Shown: positions 1 to 12,618, counted from the stretch's first letter. The stretch: DNA of 64,000 nucleotides from Luteimonas padinae (GCF_014652935.1 NZ_BMZT01000002.1:124001-188000); one strand, 5' to 3'. Notes: a model not told the origin generated them from the sequence alone. Numbers and translations are program-made.

Positions 1-830
1 AGGCGGTCAGCGGCGCGCGCATGCACGCGGCCTACTACCGCCCTGGCGGCGTGTACCGCGACCTGCCCGAGCGCATGCCGCAGTACCGCGAGTCGCCCTG
101 GCGCAAGGGCGCCAAGCTCAAGCGCTTCAACGAGTGGCGCGGCGGCTCGATGCTCGACTTCCTGGAGGCCTTCACCAGGGACTTCCCGGCGCGCATCGAC
201 GAGTACGAGACCCTGCTCACCGAGAACCGCATCTGGAAGCAGCGCACCGTCGGTGTGGGCGTGATCCCGCCGGAGCAGGCGATGGCCTGGGGCATGTCCG
301 GCGTGATGCTGCGCGGCTCGGGCATCGAATGGGACCTGCGCAAGAAGCAGCCCTATGCGCGCTATGACCAGGTCGACTTCAAGGTGCCGGTCGGCGTCAA
401 CGGCGACTGCTACGACCGCTACCTGGTGCGCGTGGCCGAGATGCGTGAATCCAACCGCATCATCGCGCAGTGCGTGGACTGGCTGCGTGCCAATCCCGGC
501 CTGGTGATGGTCGACAACTTCAAGGTCGCGCCTCCCTCCCGCGAGGAGATGAAGGACGACATGGAAGCCCTGATCCATCACTTCAAGCTGTTCTCCGAGG
601 GCTACTGCGTGCCCGCCGGCGAGACCTACCAGGCCGTCGAGGCGCCCAAGGGCGAGTTCGGCTGCTACCTGGTCTCCGACGGCGCCAACAAGCCCTTCCG
701 CGTGCACCTGCGTGCCCCGGGCTTCGCGCACCTGTCCTCGATGGACACGGTGGTGAAGGGGCACATGCTGTCCGACGTCGTGGCGATGGTCGGCACCTAT
801 GACCTCGTCTTCGGAGAAGTGGACCGATGA
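1..830 (+). CDS. nuoD: NADH-quinone oxidoreductase subunit D (5' partial)
   Basis: This is the C-terminal part of the 49 kDa-type subunit of respiratory complex I, which sits in the peripheral arm and helps form the quinone-binding cavity. The reading frame is open from base 3 through the window edge, so the true start lies upstream and the in-frame ATG at 21 is internal. The segment [17 protein letters not shown] at the left edge and the terminal [17 protein letters not shown] are typical of NuoD. It ends in a 4-base overlap (ATGA) with nuoE, the usual gene order. nuoA-C are expected just outside the window. Confidence 0.95.
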   Translation, partial: AVSGARMHAAYYRPGGVYRDLPERMPQYRESPWRKGAKLKRFNEWRGGSMLDFLEAFTRDFPARIDEYETLLTENRIWKQRTVGVGVIPPEQAMAWGMSGVMLRGSGIEWDLRKKQPYARYDQVDFKVPVGVNGDCYDRYLVRVAEMRESNRIIAQCVDWLRANPGLVMVDNFKVAPPSREEMKDDMEALIHHFKLFSEGYCVPAGETYQAVEAPKGEFGCYLVSDGANKPFRVHLRAPGFAHLSSMDTVVKGHMLSDVVAMVGTYDLVFGEVDR

Positions 831-1354
831 AAGCGACCGGCAACTTCGAGAATGCCCGCAACGTGGACCCGCTGGCGGTGCTCAGCGACGACACGCGCGC
901 GCACATCGACCACTGGGTGGCCAAGTTCCCGCCCGACCGCAAGCGCTCGGCCGTGATCCAGGGGCTGTTCGCGACCCAGCAGCAGAACGGCGGCTTCCTG
1001 ACCGACGAGCTGATCGCCGCGGTGGCGAAGTACCTCGGCATCCCGCCGGTGTGGGCCTACGAGGTCGCGACTTTCTACTCGATGTTCGAGACGCGGGAGG
1101 TCGGCCGCAACAACGTCGCCTTCTGCACCAACATCAGCTGCTGGCTCAACGGCGCCGAGGACCTGGTCGCGCACGCCGAGAAGAAGCTCGGCTGCAGGCT
1201 GGGCGAGTCGACCGCCGACGGCCGCGTCTACCTCAAGCGCGAGGAAGAGTGCGTGGCCGCGTGCTGCGGCGCCCCGGTGGTCGTGATCAACGGCCATTAC
1301 CACGAGAAGCTCGACGCCGCGAAGGTCGACGAGCTGCTCGACGGACTGAAGTGA
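827..1354 (+). CDS. nuoE: NADH-quinone oxidoreductase subunit E
   Basis: This is the 24 kDa-type subunit of complex I and carries the N1a [2Fe-2S] cluster in the NADH dehydrogenase module. The 175-residue protein is of family length. The cluster ligands are visible as C100-x4-C105 and C142-x3-C146, typical of thioredoxin-like ferredoxins. The ATG overlaps the nuoD stop, and nuoF follows almost immediately, so the genes are transcribed together. The assignment follows from motif and gene order. Confidence 0.97.
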   Translation: MKATGNFENARNVDPLAVLSDDTRAHIDHWVAKFPPDRKRSAVIQGLFATQQQNGGFLTDELIAAVAKYLGIPPVWAYEVATFYSMFETREVGRNNVAFCTNISCWLNGAEDLVAHAEKKLGCRLGESTADGRVYLKREEECVAACCGAPVVVINGHYHEKLDAAKVDELLDGLK

Positions 1355-1368
1355 GGCTCGACGCAGGC

Positions 1369-2711
<1,343 letters not shown>

Positions 2712-2715
<4 letters not shown>

Positions 2716-4958
2716 GCGCCCAGCCCGTGAACCCGAACCTGCCGCCCGACCACGTCACCGTCTTCATCGACGGCGTCGAGATGGCCGCGCCCAAGGGTTC
2801 GATGATCATCCAGGCCGCCGACAAGGCCGGCATCCCGATCCCGCGCTTCTGCTACCACGACAAGCTGTCCATCGCGGCCAACTGCCGCATGTGCCTGGTC
2901 GACATCGAAAAGATGGGCAAGCCCGCGCCGGCCTGCGCCACCCCGGTGATGGACGGCATGCGCGTGCAGACGCGCAGCGAGAAGGCGCTGAAGTCGCAGC
3001 GCAACGTCATGGAGTTCCTGCTGATCAACCATCCGCTCGACTGCCCGGTTTGCGACCAGGGCGGCGAGTGCGAGCTGCAGGACCTGTCGATCGGCTACGG
3101 CCGCTCGGTGAGCCGCTTCGCCGAGCGCAAGCGCACCGTGGCCGACGAGGACCTGGGTCCGCTGGTGGCCACCGAGATGACGCGCTGCATCCACTGCACG
3201 CGCTGCGTCCGCGTGACCGCCGAGATCGCCGGCACCTACGAGCTCGGCGGCATGAAGCGCGGCGAGAACCTGCAGATCGGCACCTACGACGGCAAGCCGC
3301 TGACCACCGAGCTTTCGGGCAACGTGATCGATGTCTGCCCGGTGGGCGCGCTGACCAACAAGGTGTTCCGTTTCCGCGCGCGCCCCTGGGAGCTGATCGC
3401 GAAGGAATCGCTGGGCTACCACGACGCGCTGGGCAGCAACCTGTTCCTGCACGCCCGCCGCGGCGAGGTGATGCGCACCGTGCCGCGCGACAACGACGCG
3501 GTCAACGAGTGCTGGCTGTCGGACCGCGACCGTTATTCGCACCAGGGCCTGTACGCGGACGACCGCGCCGTGCGCCCGATGGTCCGCGTCGCCTCCAACG
3601 GCGACGACGGCGACTGGCGCGAGGCCAGCTGGGACGAGGCACTGGCGAAGGCCGCGCAGATCCTGCGCGACAACGCCGCCGACGACCTCGGCATCCTGGT
3701 GCACCCGTCGACCTCGAACGAGGAGGGCGCGCTGCTCGCCCGCATGGCCGAGGGCCTGGGCACCGGCAACCTCGACCACCGCATCGCGCAGCACGACCTC
3801 TCCGACGGCGCCGCGGCGGAAGCCTTCGGCATGCCGGTCGAAGACATCGAGAAGGCCGATGCCATCGTGATCGTCGGCAGCCACCTGCGCCATGAGCTTC
3901 CGCTGGTGCACCAGCGCGTGCGCAAGGCCTGGCGCGCCGGGGCCAGGGTGTACGTGGTCAATCCGGCGGACTTCGAGTTCACCTTCGACATCGCGCACAA
4001 GGCCATCGTGCCGCCGTCGCGGATCGCCGAGGTGGTGGGTTCGGTCGGGCTCGCCGCCGCGATCGAGGGTGCGTCGCGCCCGGTGGTGATCGTCGGCGCC
4101 TTGGCCGAGTGCGGCATCCACGCCGCCGCCATCCGTCGCGCGGCCTCCGACTTCGCCAGCCGCGCCAACGCCGCGCTGTGCCGGATCCCGCAGGGCGCGA
4201 ACGCGGTCGGCCTGGCGCGCCTGGGCGTGCTGCCGGCCTCGCGCGATGCCGGCGCCATGCTGGCCCAGCCGCGCGCCGGCTACGTCATCTACGGCATCGA
4301 GCCGGGCCTCGACTTCGCCGACCAGGCGAAAGCGATGCAGGCGCTGGGCGGCGCGCAGGTCGTGGCGTTCAGCCACTTCGCCTGCCAGTCGACCCGTCGC
4401 GTCGCCGACGTGATCCTGCCGATCGGCCTGCTGCCCGAGCTGGACGCCAGCCTCACCAACCTCGACGGCCGCGAACAGCGCACCGTCGCCGGCGGCAAGC
4501 TGCCGGGCGAGGCGCGTCCGGGCTGGAAGGCCCTGCGTGCGCTCGGCGGCCTGCTGGGCGTCGTGGGCTTCGACTTCACCGACTTCGCCGGCGCGCGTGC
4601 GCTGGTGGCGCCGCGCGAGGTCGAGGTCGCGCGCGGCACCGCCCCGGTGGCGGGCGAGGGCGGGCTGGAGCTCGCGGTCGCACAGGCGATCTACCGCGTC
4701 GATGGCGTGACGCGCCGCGCCGCGGCGCTGCAGGCGCATCCGCTGACCGTGGGTGCGCGCATCACCCTGCATCCCGAAGACGCATCCGCGGCCGGCCTGC
4801 GCGAAGGCGCCATGGCGCGCGTGGCCAACGGCGCCGGCACCGCGACGCTTCCCGTCGCCACCAGCAGCCGCGTGGCGCGTGGTGCGGTCCTGGTTGAATC
4901 CGGCTATGGCGCCACCGCGGCGCTGGGCGCCGGCGCGGTGCGGGTGGAGGCCGCATGA
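2712..4958 (+). CDS. nuoG: NADH-quinone oxidoreductase subunit G
   Basis: This is the 75 kDa-type subunit of the complex I electron-input arm. The first ~220 residues hold a plant-type ferredoxin [2Fe-2S] domain (RFCYH...CRMC), then the cysteine motifs [14 protein letters not shown] and CIHCTRCVR with a distal CPVGALTNK. These give the chain of Fe-S clusters. The remaining ~520 residues form a molybdopterin-oxidoreductase-like fold that is structural in complex I. The C-terminal part is Ala/Gly-rich and less conserved, as is usual. The ATG overlaps the nuoF stop; the product is 748 residues. Confidence 0.96.
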
Positions 4959-6064
4959 GCACGACGACGAACAACACCGCCAGCGTGCTCCTCGGCTGGC
5001 TCGAGCCCTTCCGCGCCTGGCTGGACTCGCTGGGCCCCGTCGGCACCGTCATCTGGCTGGTGCTGCTGATCCTCGCGATCACCATGCCGGTGATCATCGC
5101 GGTGGCCTTCTACGTGGTCTGGGAGCGCAAGCTGATCGCGTGGATGCACGTGCGCCACGGCCCGATGTACGTCGGCTTCGGCGTGCTGCAGGCCTTCGCC
5201 GACGTCTTCAAGCTGCTGTTCAAGGAAGTCATCCGTCCCAGCGCGGCGCACAAGGTGCTCTACATCCTCGCGCCGCTGATCACCCTGGCCCCTGCGTTCG
5301 CGGCCTGGGCGGTGGTGCCGTTCGATGCGCAGCTGGTGCTGTCGAACGCCAACGCAGGCCTGCTGTACCTGCTGGCGATGACGTCGCTGGGCGTCTACGG
5401 CGTGATCCTGGCCGGCTGGGCCTCGAACTCGAAGTACGCCTTCCTCGGCGCCATGCGTTCGGCCGCCCAGGTGGTGAGCTACGAGATCGCGATGGGCTTC
5501 GCGCTGGTCGGCGTCATGGTCGGCGCGGGCAGCCTCAACCTGTCCGAGATCGTGATGGCGCAGTCGGGCGACGGCGGCTTCCTGGAGTGGTTCTGGGTGC
5601 CGATGCTGCCGCTGTTCGTCATCTACTTCGTGTCCGGCGTGGCCGAGACCAACCGCGCGCCGTTCGACGTGGTGGAAGGCGAGAGCGAGATCGTGGCCGG
5701 CCACATGGTCGAGTACTCGGGCGCGGTGTTCGCGCTGTTCTTCCTGGCCGAGTACGCCAACATGATCCTGGTGAGCTTCCTCACCGCGATCTTCTTCCTG
5801 GGCGGCTGGCTGTCGCCGATCCCGGCGGCCTGGATCCCGGACATCCCGCTGCTCTCGGTCATCCTGGGTGACGGCTGGTGGTGGCTGTTCGCGAAGGTGT
5901 TCTTCTTCGCCAGCTGCTTCGTCTGGTTCCGCGCCTCGTTCCCGCGCTACCGCTACGACCAGATCATGCGGCTGGGCTGGAAGGTCTTCATCCCGCTGTC
6001 GATCGCCTGGATCGCGGTGACGGCACTGATGGCGTACTTCGGCGTGTTTGAGGCAGGTGCGTGA
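4955..6064 (+). CDS. nuoH: NADH-quinone oxidoreductase subunit H
   Basis: This membrane subunit of complex I links the peripheral arm to the proton-pumping arm and lines the quinone channel. The 369-residue product has about eight hydrophobic segments. It contains the family motif around [14 protein letters not shown] and the acidic loop [20 protein letters not shown] that faces the quinone site. It overlaps nuoG by four bases and nuoI by one (TGATG). Confidence 0.97.
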   Translation: MSTTTNNTASVLLGWLEPFRAWLDSLGPVGTVIWLVLLILAITMPVIIAVAFYVVWERKLIAWMHVRHGPMYVGFGVLQAFADVFKLLFKEVIRPSAAHKVLYILAPLITLAPAFAAWAVVPFDAQLVLSNANAGLLYLLAMTSLGVYGVILAGWASNSKYAFLGAMRSAAQVVSYEIAMGFALVGVMVGAGSLNLSEIVMAQSGDGGFLEWFWVPMLPLFVIYFVSGVAETNRAPFDVVEGESEIVAGHMVEYSGAVFALFFLAEYANMILVSFLTAIFFLGGWLSPIPAAWIPDIPLLSVILGDGWWWLFAKVFFFASCFVWFRASFPRYRYDQIMRLGWKVFIPLSIAWIAVTALMAYFGVFEAGA

Positions 6065-6552
6065 TGGGCAAGTTCGTTTCCTGGGCGCGTAGCCTGCTGC
6101 TGATCGAGATGCTTCGCGGCATGGCGCTGACCTTCCGGTACCTGTGGCGCCCGAAGTACACGATGATGTACCCGATGGAGAAGATCCCGCAGTCGTCGCG
6201 GTTCCGCGGGCTGCACGCGCTGCGCCGGTATCCGAACGGCGAGGAGCGCTGCATCGCCTGCAAGCTGTGCGAGGCGGTATGCCCTGCGCTTGCTATCACG
6301 ATCGACTCCGAGCAGCGCGATGACAACACGCGCCGCACGACCCGCTACGAGATCGACCTGTTCAAGTGCATCTTCTGCGGTTTCTGCGAGGAATCGTGCC
6401 CGGTGGACTCGATCGTCGAGACCCACATCCACGAGTACCACTTCGAGAACCGCGGCGAGAACATCGTCACCAAGCCGCAGCTGCTGGCGCTGGGCGACCG
6501 CCTCGAGGCGGAAATCGCCGAGCGCCGCGCCGCCGACGCCGCATACAGGTAA
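6064..6552 (+). CDS. nuoI: NADH-quinone oxidoreductase subunit I
   Basis: This is the 23 kDa-type subunit carrying clusters N6a and N6b, two [4Fe-4S] centres that pass electrons towards N2. Both ferredoxin motifs are clear: [12 protein letters not shown] and [12 protein letters not shown]. The ATG at 6064 shares its first base with the nuoH stop. A GTG at 6061 is an in-frame alternative adding one residue. The 162-residue product matches the family. It sits between nuoH and nuoJ as in other proteobacterial operons. Confidence 0.97.
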   Translation: MGKFVSWARSLLLIEMLRGMALTFRYLWRPKYTMMYPMEKIPQSSRFRGLHALRRYPNGEERCIACKLCEAVCPALAITIDSEQRDDNTRRTTRYEIDLFKCIFCGFCEESCPVDSIVETHIHEYHFENRGENIVTKPQLLALGDRLEAEIAERRAADAAYR

Positions 6553-6555
6553 GCC

Positions 6556-7206
6556 ATGGACTTCGTACAGCTCGCATTCTTCGTCTTCGCGGCGACCGCG
6601 ATCGCCGGCGCCATCGGCGTCATCGGCGCACGCAACCCGGTGCACTCGGCGCTGTTCCTGGTGCTGACCTTCTTCAGCGTGGCCTGCACCTGGATCATCG
6701 CCGGCGCCGAGTTCCTCGGCGTGGCCCTGATCCTGGTCTACGTCGGCGCGGTGATGGTGCTGTTCCTGTTCGTGGTGATGATGCTCGACATCGACCTGGT
6801 CGCCATCAACGAGGGCTACGTGCGCTACCTGCCCGTGGGCCTGGTCGTGGCGGTGGTGATGCTGCTGGAACTGCTGTCGCTGATCGGCATCATGGCCTTC
6901 GTCGCCACGCCCTTCGCGCCCGACCCGGTCGAGGCCGCGGGGGTGTCGAACACGGTGTGGCTGGCGCGCCGCCTGTTCACCGACTTCCTGCTGCCGTTCG
7001 AGGTCGCCGCGGTGATCCTGACGGTGGCGGTGATCGCCGCGGTCACGCTGACGCTGCGTCGCCGTGAGGGCACCAAGCACCAGGTGCCGGGCGAGCAGGT
7101 CCGCGCGCGTGCCGCCGACCGCCTGCGCATGGTCGACATGCCGGCCTCGGTGCACGTCGCCGACGACACACCGGCCACCGATGCCACCAACGGGGAGGGC
7201 AAGTGA
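6556..7206 (+). CDS. nuoJ: NADH-quinone oxidoreductase subunit J
   Basis: This hydrophobic membrane subunit of complex I has five predicted transmembrane segments in 216 residues and takes part in coupling and proton transfer. The conserved stretch [20 protein letters not shown] around residues 57-76 is diagnostic. The C-terminal ~40 residues are hydrophilic and extend past the last membrane segment. The gene begins 3 bases after nuoI and ends at the nuoK start. Confidence 0.95.
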   Translation: MDFVQLAFFVFAATAIAGAIGVIGARNPVHSALFLVLTFFSVACTWIIAGAEFLGVALILVYVGAVMVLFLFVVMMLDIDLVAINEGYVRYLPVGLVVAVVMLLELLSLIGIMAFVATPFAPDPVEAAGVSNTVWLARRLFTDFLLPFEVAAVILTVAVIAAVTLTLRRREGTKHQVPGEQVRARAADRLRMVDMPASVHVADDTPATDATNGEGK

Positions 7207-7529
7207 TGGAGTTCCTCGGACAGGGCCTCGCGCTGGGGCACTACCTGACGCTGGCCACCGCGCTGTTCTGCATCAGCGTGGCCGGCATCTTCCTCAACCG
7301 GAAGAACGTGATCATCCTGCTGATGTGCATCGAGCTGATGCTGCTCTCGGTGAACATCAACTTCATCGCCTTCTCGCGCGAGTTCGGCGACGCGGCGGGG
7401 CAGGTCTTCGTGTTCTTCATCCTCACCGTGGCCGCGGCCGAGGCCGCGATCGGCCTGGCGATCCTGGTCACGCTGTTCCGCAACCGGCGCACGATCAACG
7501 TCGCCGAAATCGACACGCTGAAGGGCTGA
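7206..7529 (+). CDS. nuoK: NADH-quinone oxidoreductase subunit K
   Basis: This small antiporter-like membrane subunit of complex I has three transmembrane helices. The helix segments [13 protein letters not shown] and [15 protein letters not shown] carry the conserved membrane glutamates needed for proton translocation. The ATG at 7206 overlaps the nuoJ stop by one base and gives 107 residues. A GTG at 7203 would add one residue. Confidence 0.95.
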   Translation: MEFLGQGLALGHYLTLATALFCISVAGIFLNRKNVIILLMCIELMLLSVNINFIAFSREFGDAAGQVFVFFILTVAAAEAAIGLAILVTLFRNRRTINVAEIDTLKG

Positions 7530-7533
7530 CGGA

Positions 7534-9603
7534 ATGCCTGGCATGGAAATCGTTATCTCCAAGGCGATGCTGATCGCGATCGTGCTCGCGCCGCTGCTGG
7601 GCGCGATCATCGCGGGTCTGTTTGGCCGCCAGGTCGGTCGCACCGGTGCCCAGGTGGCCACCATCCTCGGCGTGGCGGTGAGCTGCGCGCTGTCGTGCTT
7701 CGTGCTCTGGCAGCTGGTGGTGCAGGGCGCCGCGCCGTTCAACGAGAACGTCTACACCTGGTTCCAGGTGGCCGGCTTCGAGGTCAACATCGGCTTCATG
7801 GTCGACCGCCTGACGGCGATGATGATGGTGGTGGTGACCTTCGTGTCGCTGCTGGTGCACATCTACACCATCGGCTACATGGCAGACGACCCGGGCTACC
7901 AGCGCTTCTTCAGCTACATCAGCCTGTTCACCTTCTCGATGCTGGCGCTGGTCATGGCCAACAACTTCCTGCAGCTGTTCTTCGGCTGGGAAGCGGTGGG
8001 CGTGGTCTCGTACCTGCTGATCGGCTTCTGGTTCAAGCGCCCGACGGCCGTGTTCGCGAACCTCAAGGCCTTCCTGGTCAACCGCGTCGGCGACTTCGGC
8101 ATGCTGCTGGGCATCGCGGCCGTGGCCTACTGGTTCGGCACGCTCGACTACGCGACCGTGTTCGCCAACGCCGGCCCGACGATCGGCGGAGGGCAGGTGG
8201 TCGAGGTTTTCGAGGGCCATGCCTGGTCGGTCGCCACCCTGATCTGCATCCTGCTGTTCATCGGTGCCATGGGCAAGTCGGCACAGGTGCCGCTGCACGT
8301 GTGGCTGCCGGACTCGATGGAAGGCCCGACCCCGATCTCGGCGCTGATCCACGCCGCGACCATGGTCACCGCCGGCATCTTCATGGTGGCGCGCATGTCG
8401 CCGCTGTACGAGCTGAGCACGGTCGCCCTGCAGTTCGTGCTGTTCATCGGCGCCACCACGGCCTTCTTCACAGGCCTGATCGGCATCGTGCAGAACGACA
8501 TCAAGCGCGTGGTCGCGTACTCCACGCTGTCGCAGCTGGGCTACATGACTGTGGCGCTGGGCGTGTCGGCCTACTCGGCGGCGGTGTTCCACCTGATGAC
8601 CCACGCCTTCTTCAAGGCGCTGCTGTTCCTGGGCGCGGGCTCGGTGATCATCGCCATGCACCACGAGCAGGACATGCGGCGCATGGGTGGCCTGCGCAAG
8701 TACATGCCCATCACCTTCTGGACGATGGTGATCGGCACCCTGGCCCTGGTCGCGACCCCGTTCTTCAGCGGCTTCTATTCGAAGGACACCATCATCGAGG
8801 CCGCCAGGCACGGCGCCGAGGGCATGGGCTGGGTCGGCACCTACGGCTACTGGGCGGTGCTGCTGGGCGCCTTCGTGACCTCGTTCTACAGCTTCCGCCT
8901 GCTGTACCTGACCTTCTTCGGCAAGGAGCGCTTCCGCGAGGCCCACGCCGACGACCATGGCCGCGGCCATGACGACCACGGCCATGGCGCGCACGAACCG
9001 CACGAATCGCCGTGGGTGGTGACCCTGCCGCTGGTGCTGCTGGCGGTCCCGTCGATCGCGATCGGTTTCTTCACCGCCGGCCCGATGCTGTTCGGAACCG
9101 ACTGGGCGGGCCACGAACAGGTGATGCCGTTCTTCTCGGGTGCGATCGACCTGCTGCCGGAGAACAACACCCTGGCCCGCGTCGCCGCCGAGGTCTGGCA
9201 CGGCCCGGTCGCCTTCGCGCTGCACGGCTTCATCACGCCTGCGTTCTGGCTGACCTTCGCCGGCTTCGCGCTGGCCACGGTCATGTACTGGTGGCGTCCG
9301 GAGCTGGCGGCCAGGGCGCGCAGCGTGTTCGCGCTGCCGGTCAAGGTGCTGGAGAAGAAGTACTGGGCCGACGACCTCTGGATCGGCGGCCTGGCGGGCG
9401 GCAGCCTGCAGCTGGGCAAGGCGTCCAGCGTCGCCGACAACCGCCTGATCGACGGCGTGTTCGTCAACGGCGCGGCACGCCTGGTCGGCCTGGTGTCCGG
9501 CGTCGTGCGCCGGCTGCAGTCGGGCCGCCTTTATGACTATGCATTCGCGATGATCGTCGGCCTGATCCTGCTCCTGGCCGTGCTGATCTACCTCTGGACC
9601 TGA
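7534..9603 (+). CDS. nuoL: NADH-quinone oxidoreductase subunit L
   Basis: This is the largest antiporter-like, proton-pumping subunit of complex I, at the distal end of the membrane arm. The 689-residue product has the Proton_antipo_N region near the start and the antiporter core motif GKSAQVPLHVWLPDSMEGPT around residue 250. The long C-terminal lateral-helix region follows. A His/Asp-rich loop lies near residues 470-490. The ATG at 7534 follows nuoK by 4 bases; a second in-frame ATG lies at 7543. Confidence 0.96.
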   Translation: MPGMEIVISKAMLIAIVLAPLLGAIIAGLFGRQVGRTGAQVATILGVAVSCALSCFVLWQLVVQGAAPFNENVYTWFQVAGFEVNIGFMVDRLTAMMMVVVTFVSLLVHIYTIGYMADDPGYQRFFSYISLFTFSMLALVMANNFLQLFFGWEAVGVVSYLLIGFWFKRPTAVFANLKAFLVNRVGDFGMLLGIAAVAYWFGTLDYATVFANAGPTIGGGQVVEVFEGHAWSVATLICILLFIGAMGKSAQVPLHVWLPDSMEGPTPISALIHAATMVTAGIFMVARMSPLYELSTVALQFVLFIGATTAFFTGLIGIVQNDIKRVVAYSTLSQLGYMTVALGVSAYSAAVFHLMTHAFFKALLFLGAGSVIIAMHHEQDMRRMGGLRKYMPITFWTMVIGTLALVATPFFSGFYSKDTIIEAARHGAEGMGWVGTYGYWAVLLGAFVTSFYSFRLLYLTFFGKERFREAHADDHGRGHDDHGHGAHEPHESPWVVTLPLVLLAVPSIAIGFFTAGPMLFGTDWAGHEQVMPFFSGAIDLLPENNTLARVAAEVWHGPVAFALHGFITPAFWLTFAGFALATVMYWWRPELAARARSVFALPVKVLEKKYWADDLWIGGLAGGSLQLGKASSVADNRLIDGVFVNGAARLVGLVSGVVRRLQSGRLYDYAFAMIVGLILLLAVLIYLWT

Positions 9604-9616
9604 CGGAAGACGATAC

Positions 9617-11131
9617 GTGTCGAACTGGCCTCTCCTCAGCATCCTCATCTGGCTGCCGATCCTCGGTGGCGCGATGGTGCTCGCGCTCGGCAACCGTGCC
9701 GGCGCCGCGCGCTGGCTGTCGCTGGCGATCGCGCTGGTGGTCTTCGCCATCAGCGTCCCGCTGTTCACCGGCTACGACGCTTCGGCGGCCGCGGCCACGA
9801 TGCAGTTCGTCGAGGCCCGGGAGTGGATCCCGGCCTACGACATCCAGTACCACCTGGGTGCCGACGGCATCTCGGTGGCGCTGATCCTGCTCACCACCCT
9901 GGTCACCGTGCTGGTGCTGATCGGCGCCTGGAGCTCGATCGACCGGCGCGTGAGCCAGTACTACGCCTCGATGCTGATCCTCGAGGGCTTGATGATCGGC
10001 GTGTTCACGGCCGTGGACGCGATGCTGTTCTACGTGTTCTTCGAGGCCATGCTGATCCCGATGTTCATCATCATCGGCGTCTGGGGCGGCCCGCGTCGCG
10101 TGTACGCGTCGATCAAGTTCTTCCTGTACACCTTCCTCGGCTCGGTGTTCATGCTGGTTGGTCTGGTGTACCTGTACCTCAAGGGCGGCAGCTGGCAGCT
10201 TCCCGACCTGTACTCGCTGCCGCTCACGGCCACCGAGCAGATGTGGTTGTTCTTCGCCTTCCTCGCGGCATTCGCGGTCAAGGTTCCGATGTTCCCGGTG
10301 CACACCTGGCTTCCCGACGCGCACGTCGAGGCGCCGACCGGCGGCTCGGTGATCCTGGCGGCGATCATGCTGAAGATCGGCGGCTACGGCTTCCTGCGCT
10401 TCAGCCTGCCGATCACGCCCGACGCCGGCCACGAGTGGGCCTGGCTGCTGATCGCGCTGTCGCTGGTGGCGGTGGTCTACGTCGGCCTGGTGGCGCTGGT
10501 CCAGCAGGACATGAAGAAGCTGATCGCGTATTCGTCGGTGTCGCACATGGGCTTCGTGACGCTCGGCATCTTCATCGCCTTCGCGCTGGTGCGTGACACC
10601 GGCAACCCGGAGGCCGCGCGCCTGGGCATGCAGGGCGCGATGGTGCAGATGATCTCGCACGGCTTCATCTCCGGTGCGATGTTCACCTGCGTCGGCGTGC
10701 TCTACGACCGCATGCACACGCGCATGATCCGCGACTACGGCGGCGTGGCCAACGTGATGCCCTGGTTCGCGGCCTTCTACGTGCTGTTCGCCTTCGCGAA
10801 CTCCGGCCTGCCGGGCACCTCGGGCTTCGTGGGCGAGTTCATGGTCATCGTGGCCTCGTTCCAGCATCACCCGCTGATCGCCTTCGTGGCCGCCATCACC
10901 CTGATCCTGGGCGCGGGCTACACCCTGTGGCTCGTGAAGCGGGTGATGTACGGCGAGGTCGGCAATGCGCACGTCGCCGCCATGAAGGACATCAACGGCC
11001 GCGAGGCCCTGGTGCTGGGCGTGTTCGCCGTGGGCGTGCTGCTCATCGGCCTCTGGCCCAGGCCCCTGACCGACCTGATGGAACCGTCCATCGCGCAGCT
11101 GGCGGGCCTGCTCGCCAACAGCAAGCTTTGA
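9617..11131 (+). CDS. nuoM: NADH-quinone oxidoreductase subunit M
   Basis: This is the second antiporter-like proton-pumping subunit of complex I, 504 residues with about fourteen membrane segments. The core motif KVPMFPVHTWLPDAHVEAPT around residue 224 and the lysine-bearing KKLIAYSSVSHMGF are visible. The start is a GTG at 9617, 13 bases after the nuoL stop. No in-frame ATG is better placed. Confidence 0.96.
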   Translation: MSNWPLLSILIWLPILGGAMVLALGNRAGAARWLSLAIALVVFAISVPLFTGYDASAAAATMQFVEAREWIPAYDIQYHLGADGISVALILLTTLVTVLVLIGAWSSIDRRVSQYYASMLILEGLMIGVFTAVDAMLFYVFFEAMLIPMFIIIGVWGGPRRVYASIKFFLYTFLGSVFMLVGLVYLYLKGGSWQLPDLYSLPLTATEQMWLFFAFLAAFAVKVPMFPVHTWLPDAHVEAPTGGSVILAAIMLKIGGYGFLRFSLPITPDAGHEWAWLLIALSLVAVVYVGLVALVQQDMKKLIAYSSVSHMGFVTLGIFIAFALVRDTGNPEAARLGMQGAMVQMISHGFISGAMFTCVGVLYDRMHTRMIRDYGGVANVMPWFAAFYVLFAFANSGLPGTSGFVGEFMVIVASFQHHPLIAFVAAITLILGAGYTLWLVKRVMYGEVGNAHVAAMKDINGREALVLGVFAVGVLLIGLWPRPLTDLMEPSIAQLAGLLANSKL

Positions 11132-11144
11132 GGAACGTGACGCG

Positions 11145-12608
11145 ATGATGCCTGGAGCTATGACCCCTCCCGTCCGGACGCTGGCCGACATCGCGCCGCT
11201 GGCGCCCGAGCTCGTGGTGGTGATCGGCGCGTTCGCGCTGCTGATGCTGGACCTGTTCATCGGCGAGCGCCGCCGCGTGGTGACCCATTCGCTCGCGATC
11301 GCGGTCCTGCTGGCCGCGGCCGCCATGATCGTCGCCGGCGTGGGCGGGCAGGGCATGGTGCTGGCCGACATGTTCGTGCGCGATACCGCGAGCGACGTGC
11401 TCAAGGTCTTCATCCTGGTGGTGACCGCGATGTCGCTCGGCTACGCGTGGCATTTCATGCAGGAACGCGGCCTGTACAAGGGCGAGCTGCCGGTGCTGAT
11501 GCTGTTCGCGACCGTCGGCATGATGCTGCTGGTCTCGGCGCCGAACCTGGCCACGGTCTACGTCGGCCTCGAGCTGCTGGCGCTCTGCCAGTACGCGCTG
11601 GTGGCGATCGACCGCGACAACCCGGTGGGCTCGGAAGCGGCGATGAAGTACTTCGTGCTCGGTTCGCTCGCTTCCGGCCTGCTGCTGTTCGGCATGTCGC
11701 TGGTCTACGGCGCCACCGGCAGCCTCGACCTCGCGACGATCTCCGGCGCCGCGGCCACCGTCGACGGCGGCACCCGCACCCTGCTGCTGACCGGCACCGT
11801 GTTCCTGGTGGTCGGCGTGTGCTTCAAGTTCGGCGCCGCGCCCTTCCACATGTGGCTGCCCGACGCCTATCACGGCGCCCCGACCCCGATGTCGCTGTTC
11901 ATCGGCTCGGCGCCGAAGCTGGCCGTGTTCGGCATGGCCTATCGCCTGCTGGAATCCGGCGTCGGCCCGCTGCAGGACCAGTGGCAGCTGATGGTCGCGC
12001 TGCTGGCGGCGCTGTCGCTGGCGGTGGGCAACATCTTCGCCATCGCGCAGTCGAACCTGAAGCGCATGCTGGCGTATTCGACGGTGTCGCACGTCGGCTT
12101 CCTGCTGCTCGGCCTGGCCGGCGGCGGTCCCGAGGGCTACGCCGCGGCGATGTTCTACGCGATCAGCTACGCGATCATGTCGGCGGCCGCCTTCGGCGCC
12201 ATCGTGGTGCTCGCGCGCAACGGCTTCGAGGCCGACCGCATCGACGACTTCAAGGGCCTCAACGCCCGCAGCCCGTGGATGGCGGCGATGGTGCTGGTGA
12301 TCATGGCCTCGCTGGCCGGTGTCCCGCCCTTCCTCGGCTTCTGGGCCAAGCTGGTGGTGCTGCGCGCGGCGATCGAAGGCGACATGCTGTGGCTCGCGAT
12401 CCTGGGCATCGTGTTCGCCGTGATCGGTGCGTTCTACTACCTGCGCGTGATCAAGGTGATGTACTTCGACGAGCCCGAGGGCCGCGAGATCGAGGCGCGG
12501 GACAGCATGCCGCTGAAGGCGCTGTTCGCGGTCAACGCGCTGGCGCTGCTGGTGCTGGGCTTCGCCTGGAGTCCGATCATGGCCTGGTGCCAGGCGGCGT
12601 TCGCCTGA
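11145..12608 (+). CDS. nuoN: NADH-quinone oxidoreductase subunit N
   Basis: This is the third antiporter-like subunit and the last gene of the complex I operon, 487 residues and strongly hydrophobic. The motif GAAPFHMWLPDAYHGAPTP near residue 230 and LKRMLAYSTVSHVGF are typical. Start codons at 11145 and 11148 are adjacent; I took the first. The gene is followed by a hairpin and by the promoter of an initiator tRNA. Confidence 0.96.
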   Translation: MMPGAMTPPVRTLADIAPLAPELVVVIGAFALLMLDLFIGERRRVVTHSLAIAVLLAAAAMIVAGVGGQGMVLADMFVRDTASDVLKVFILVVTAMSLGYAWHFMQERGLYKGELPVLMLFATVGMMLLVSAPNLATVYVGLELLALCQYALVAIDRDNPVGSEAAMKYFVLGSLASGLLLFGMSLVYGATGSLDLATISGAAATVDGGTRTLLLTGTVFLVVGVCFKFGAAPFHMWLPDAYHGAPTPMSLFIGSAPKLAVFGMAYRLLESGVGPLQDQWQLMVALLAALSLAVGNIFAIAQSNLKRMLAYSTVSHVGFLLLGLAGGGPEGYAAAMFYAISYAIMSAAAFGAIVVLARNGFEADRIDDFKGLNARSPWMAAMVLVIMASLAGVPPFLGFWAKLVVLRAAIEGDMLWLAILGIVFAVIGAFYYLRVIKVMYFDEPEGREIEARDSMPLKALFAVNALALLVLGFAWSPIMAWCQAAFA

Positions 12609-12618
12609 CCGGGAAAGC

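Noticed and set aside
7495..9768. 757-codon minus-strand frame under nuoL
   Set aside because: It is antisense to a hydrophobic antiporter gene, which yields a His/Glu/Arg/Gln-rich shadow. No motif was seen.
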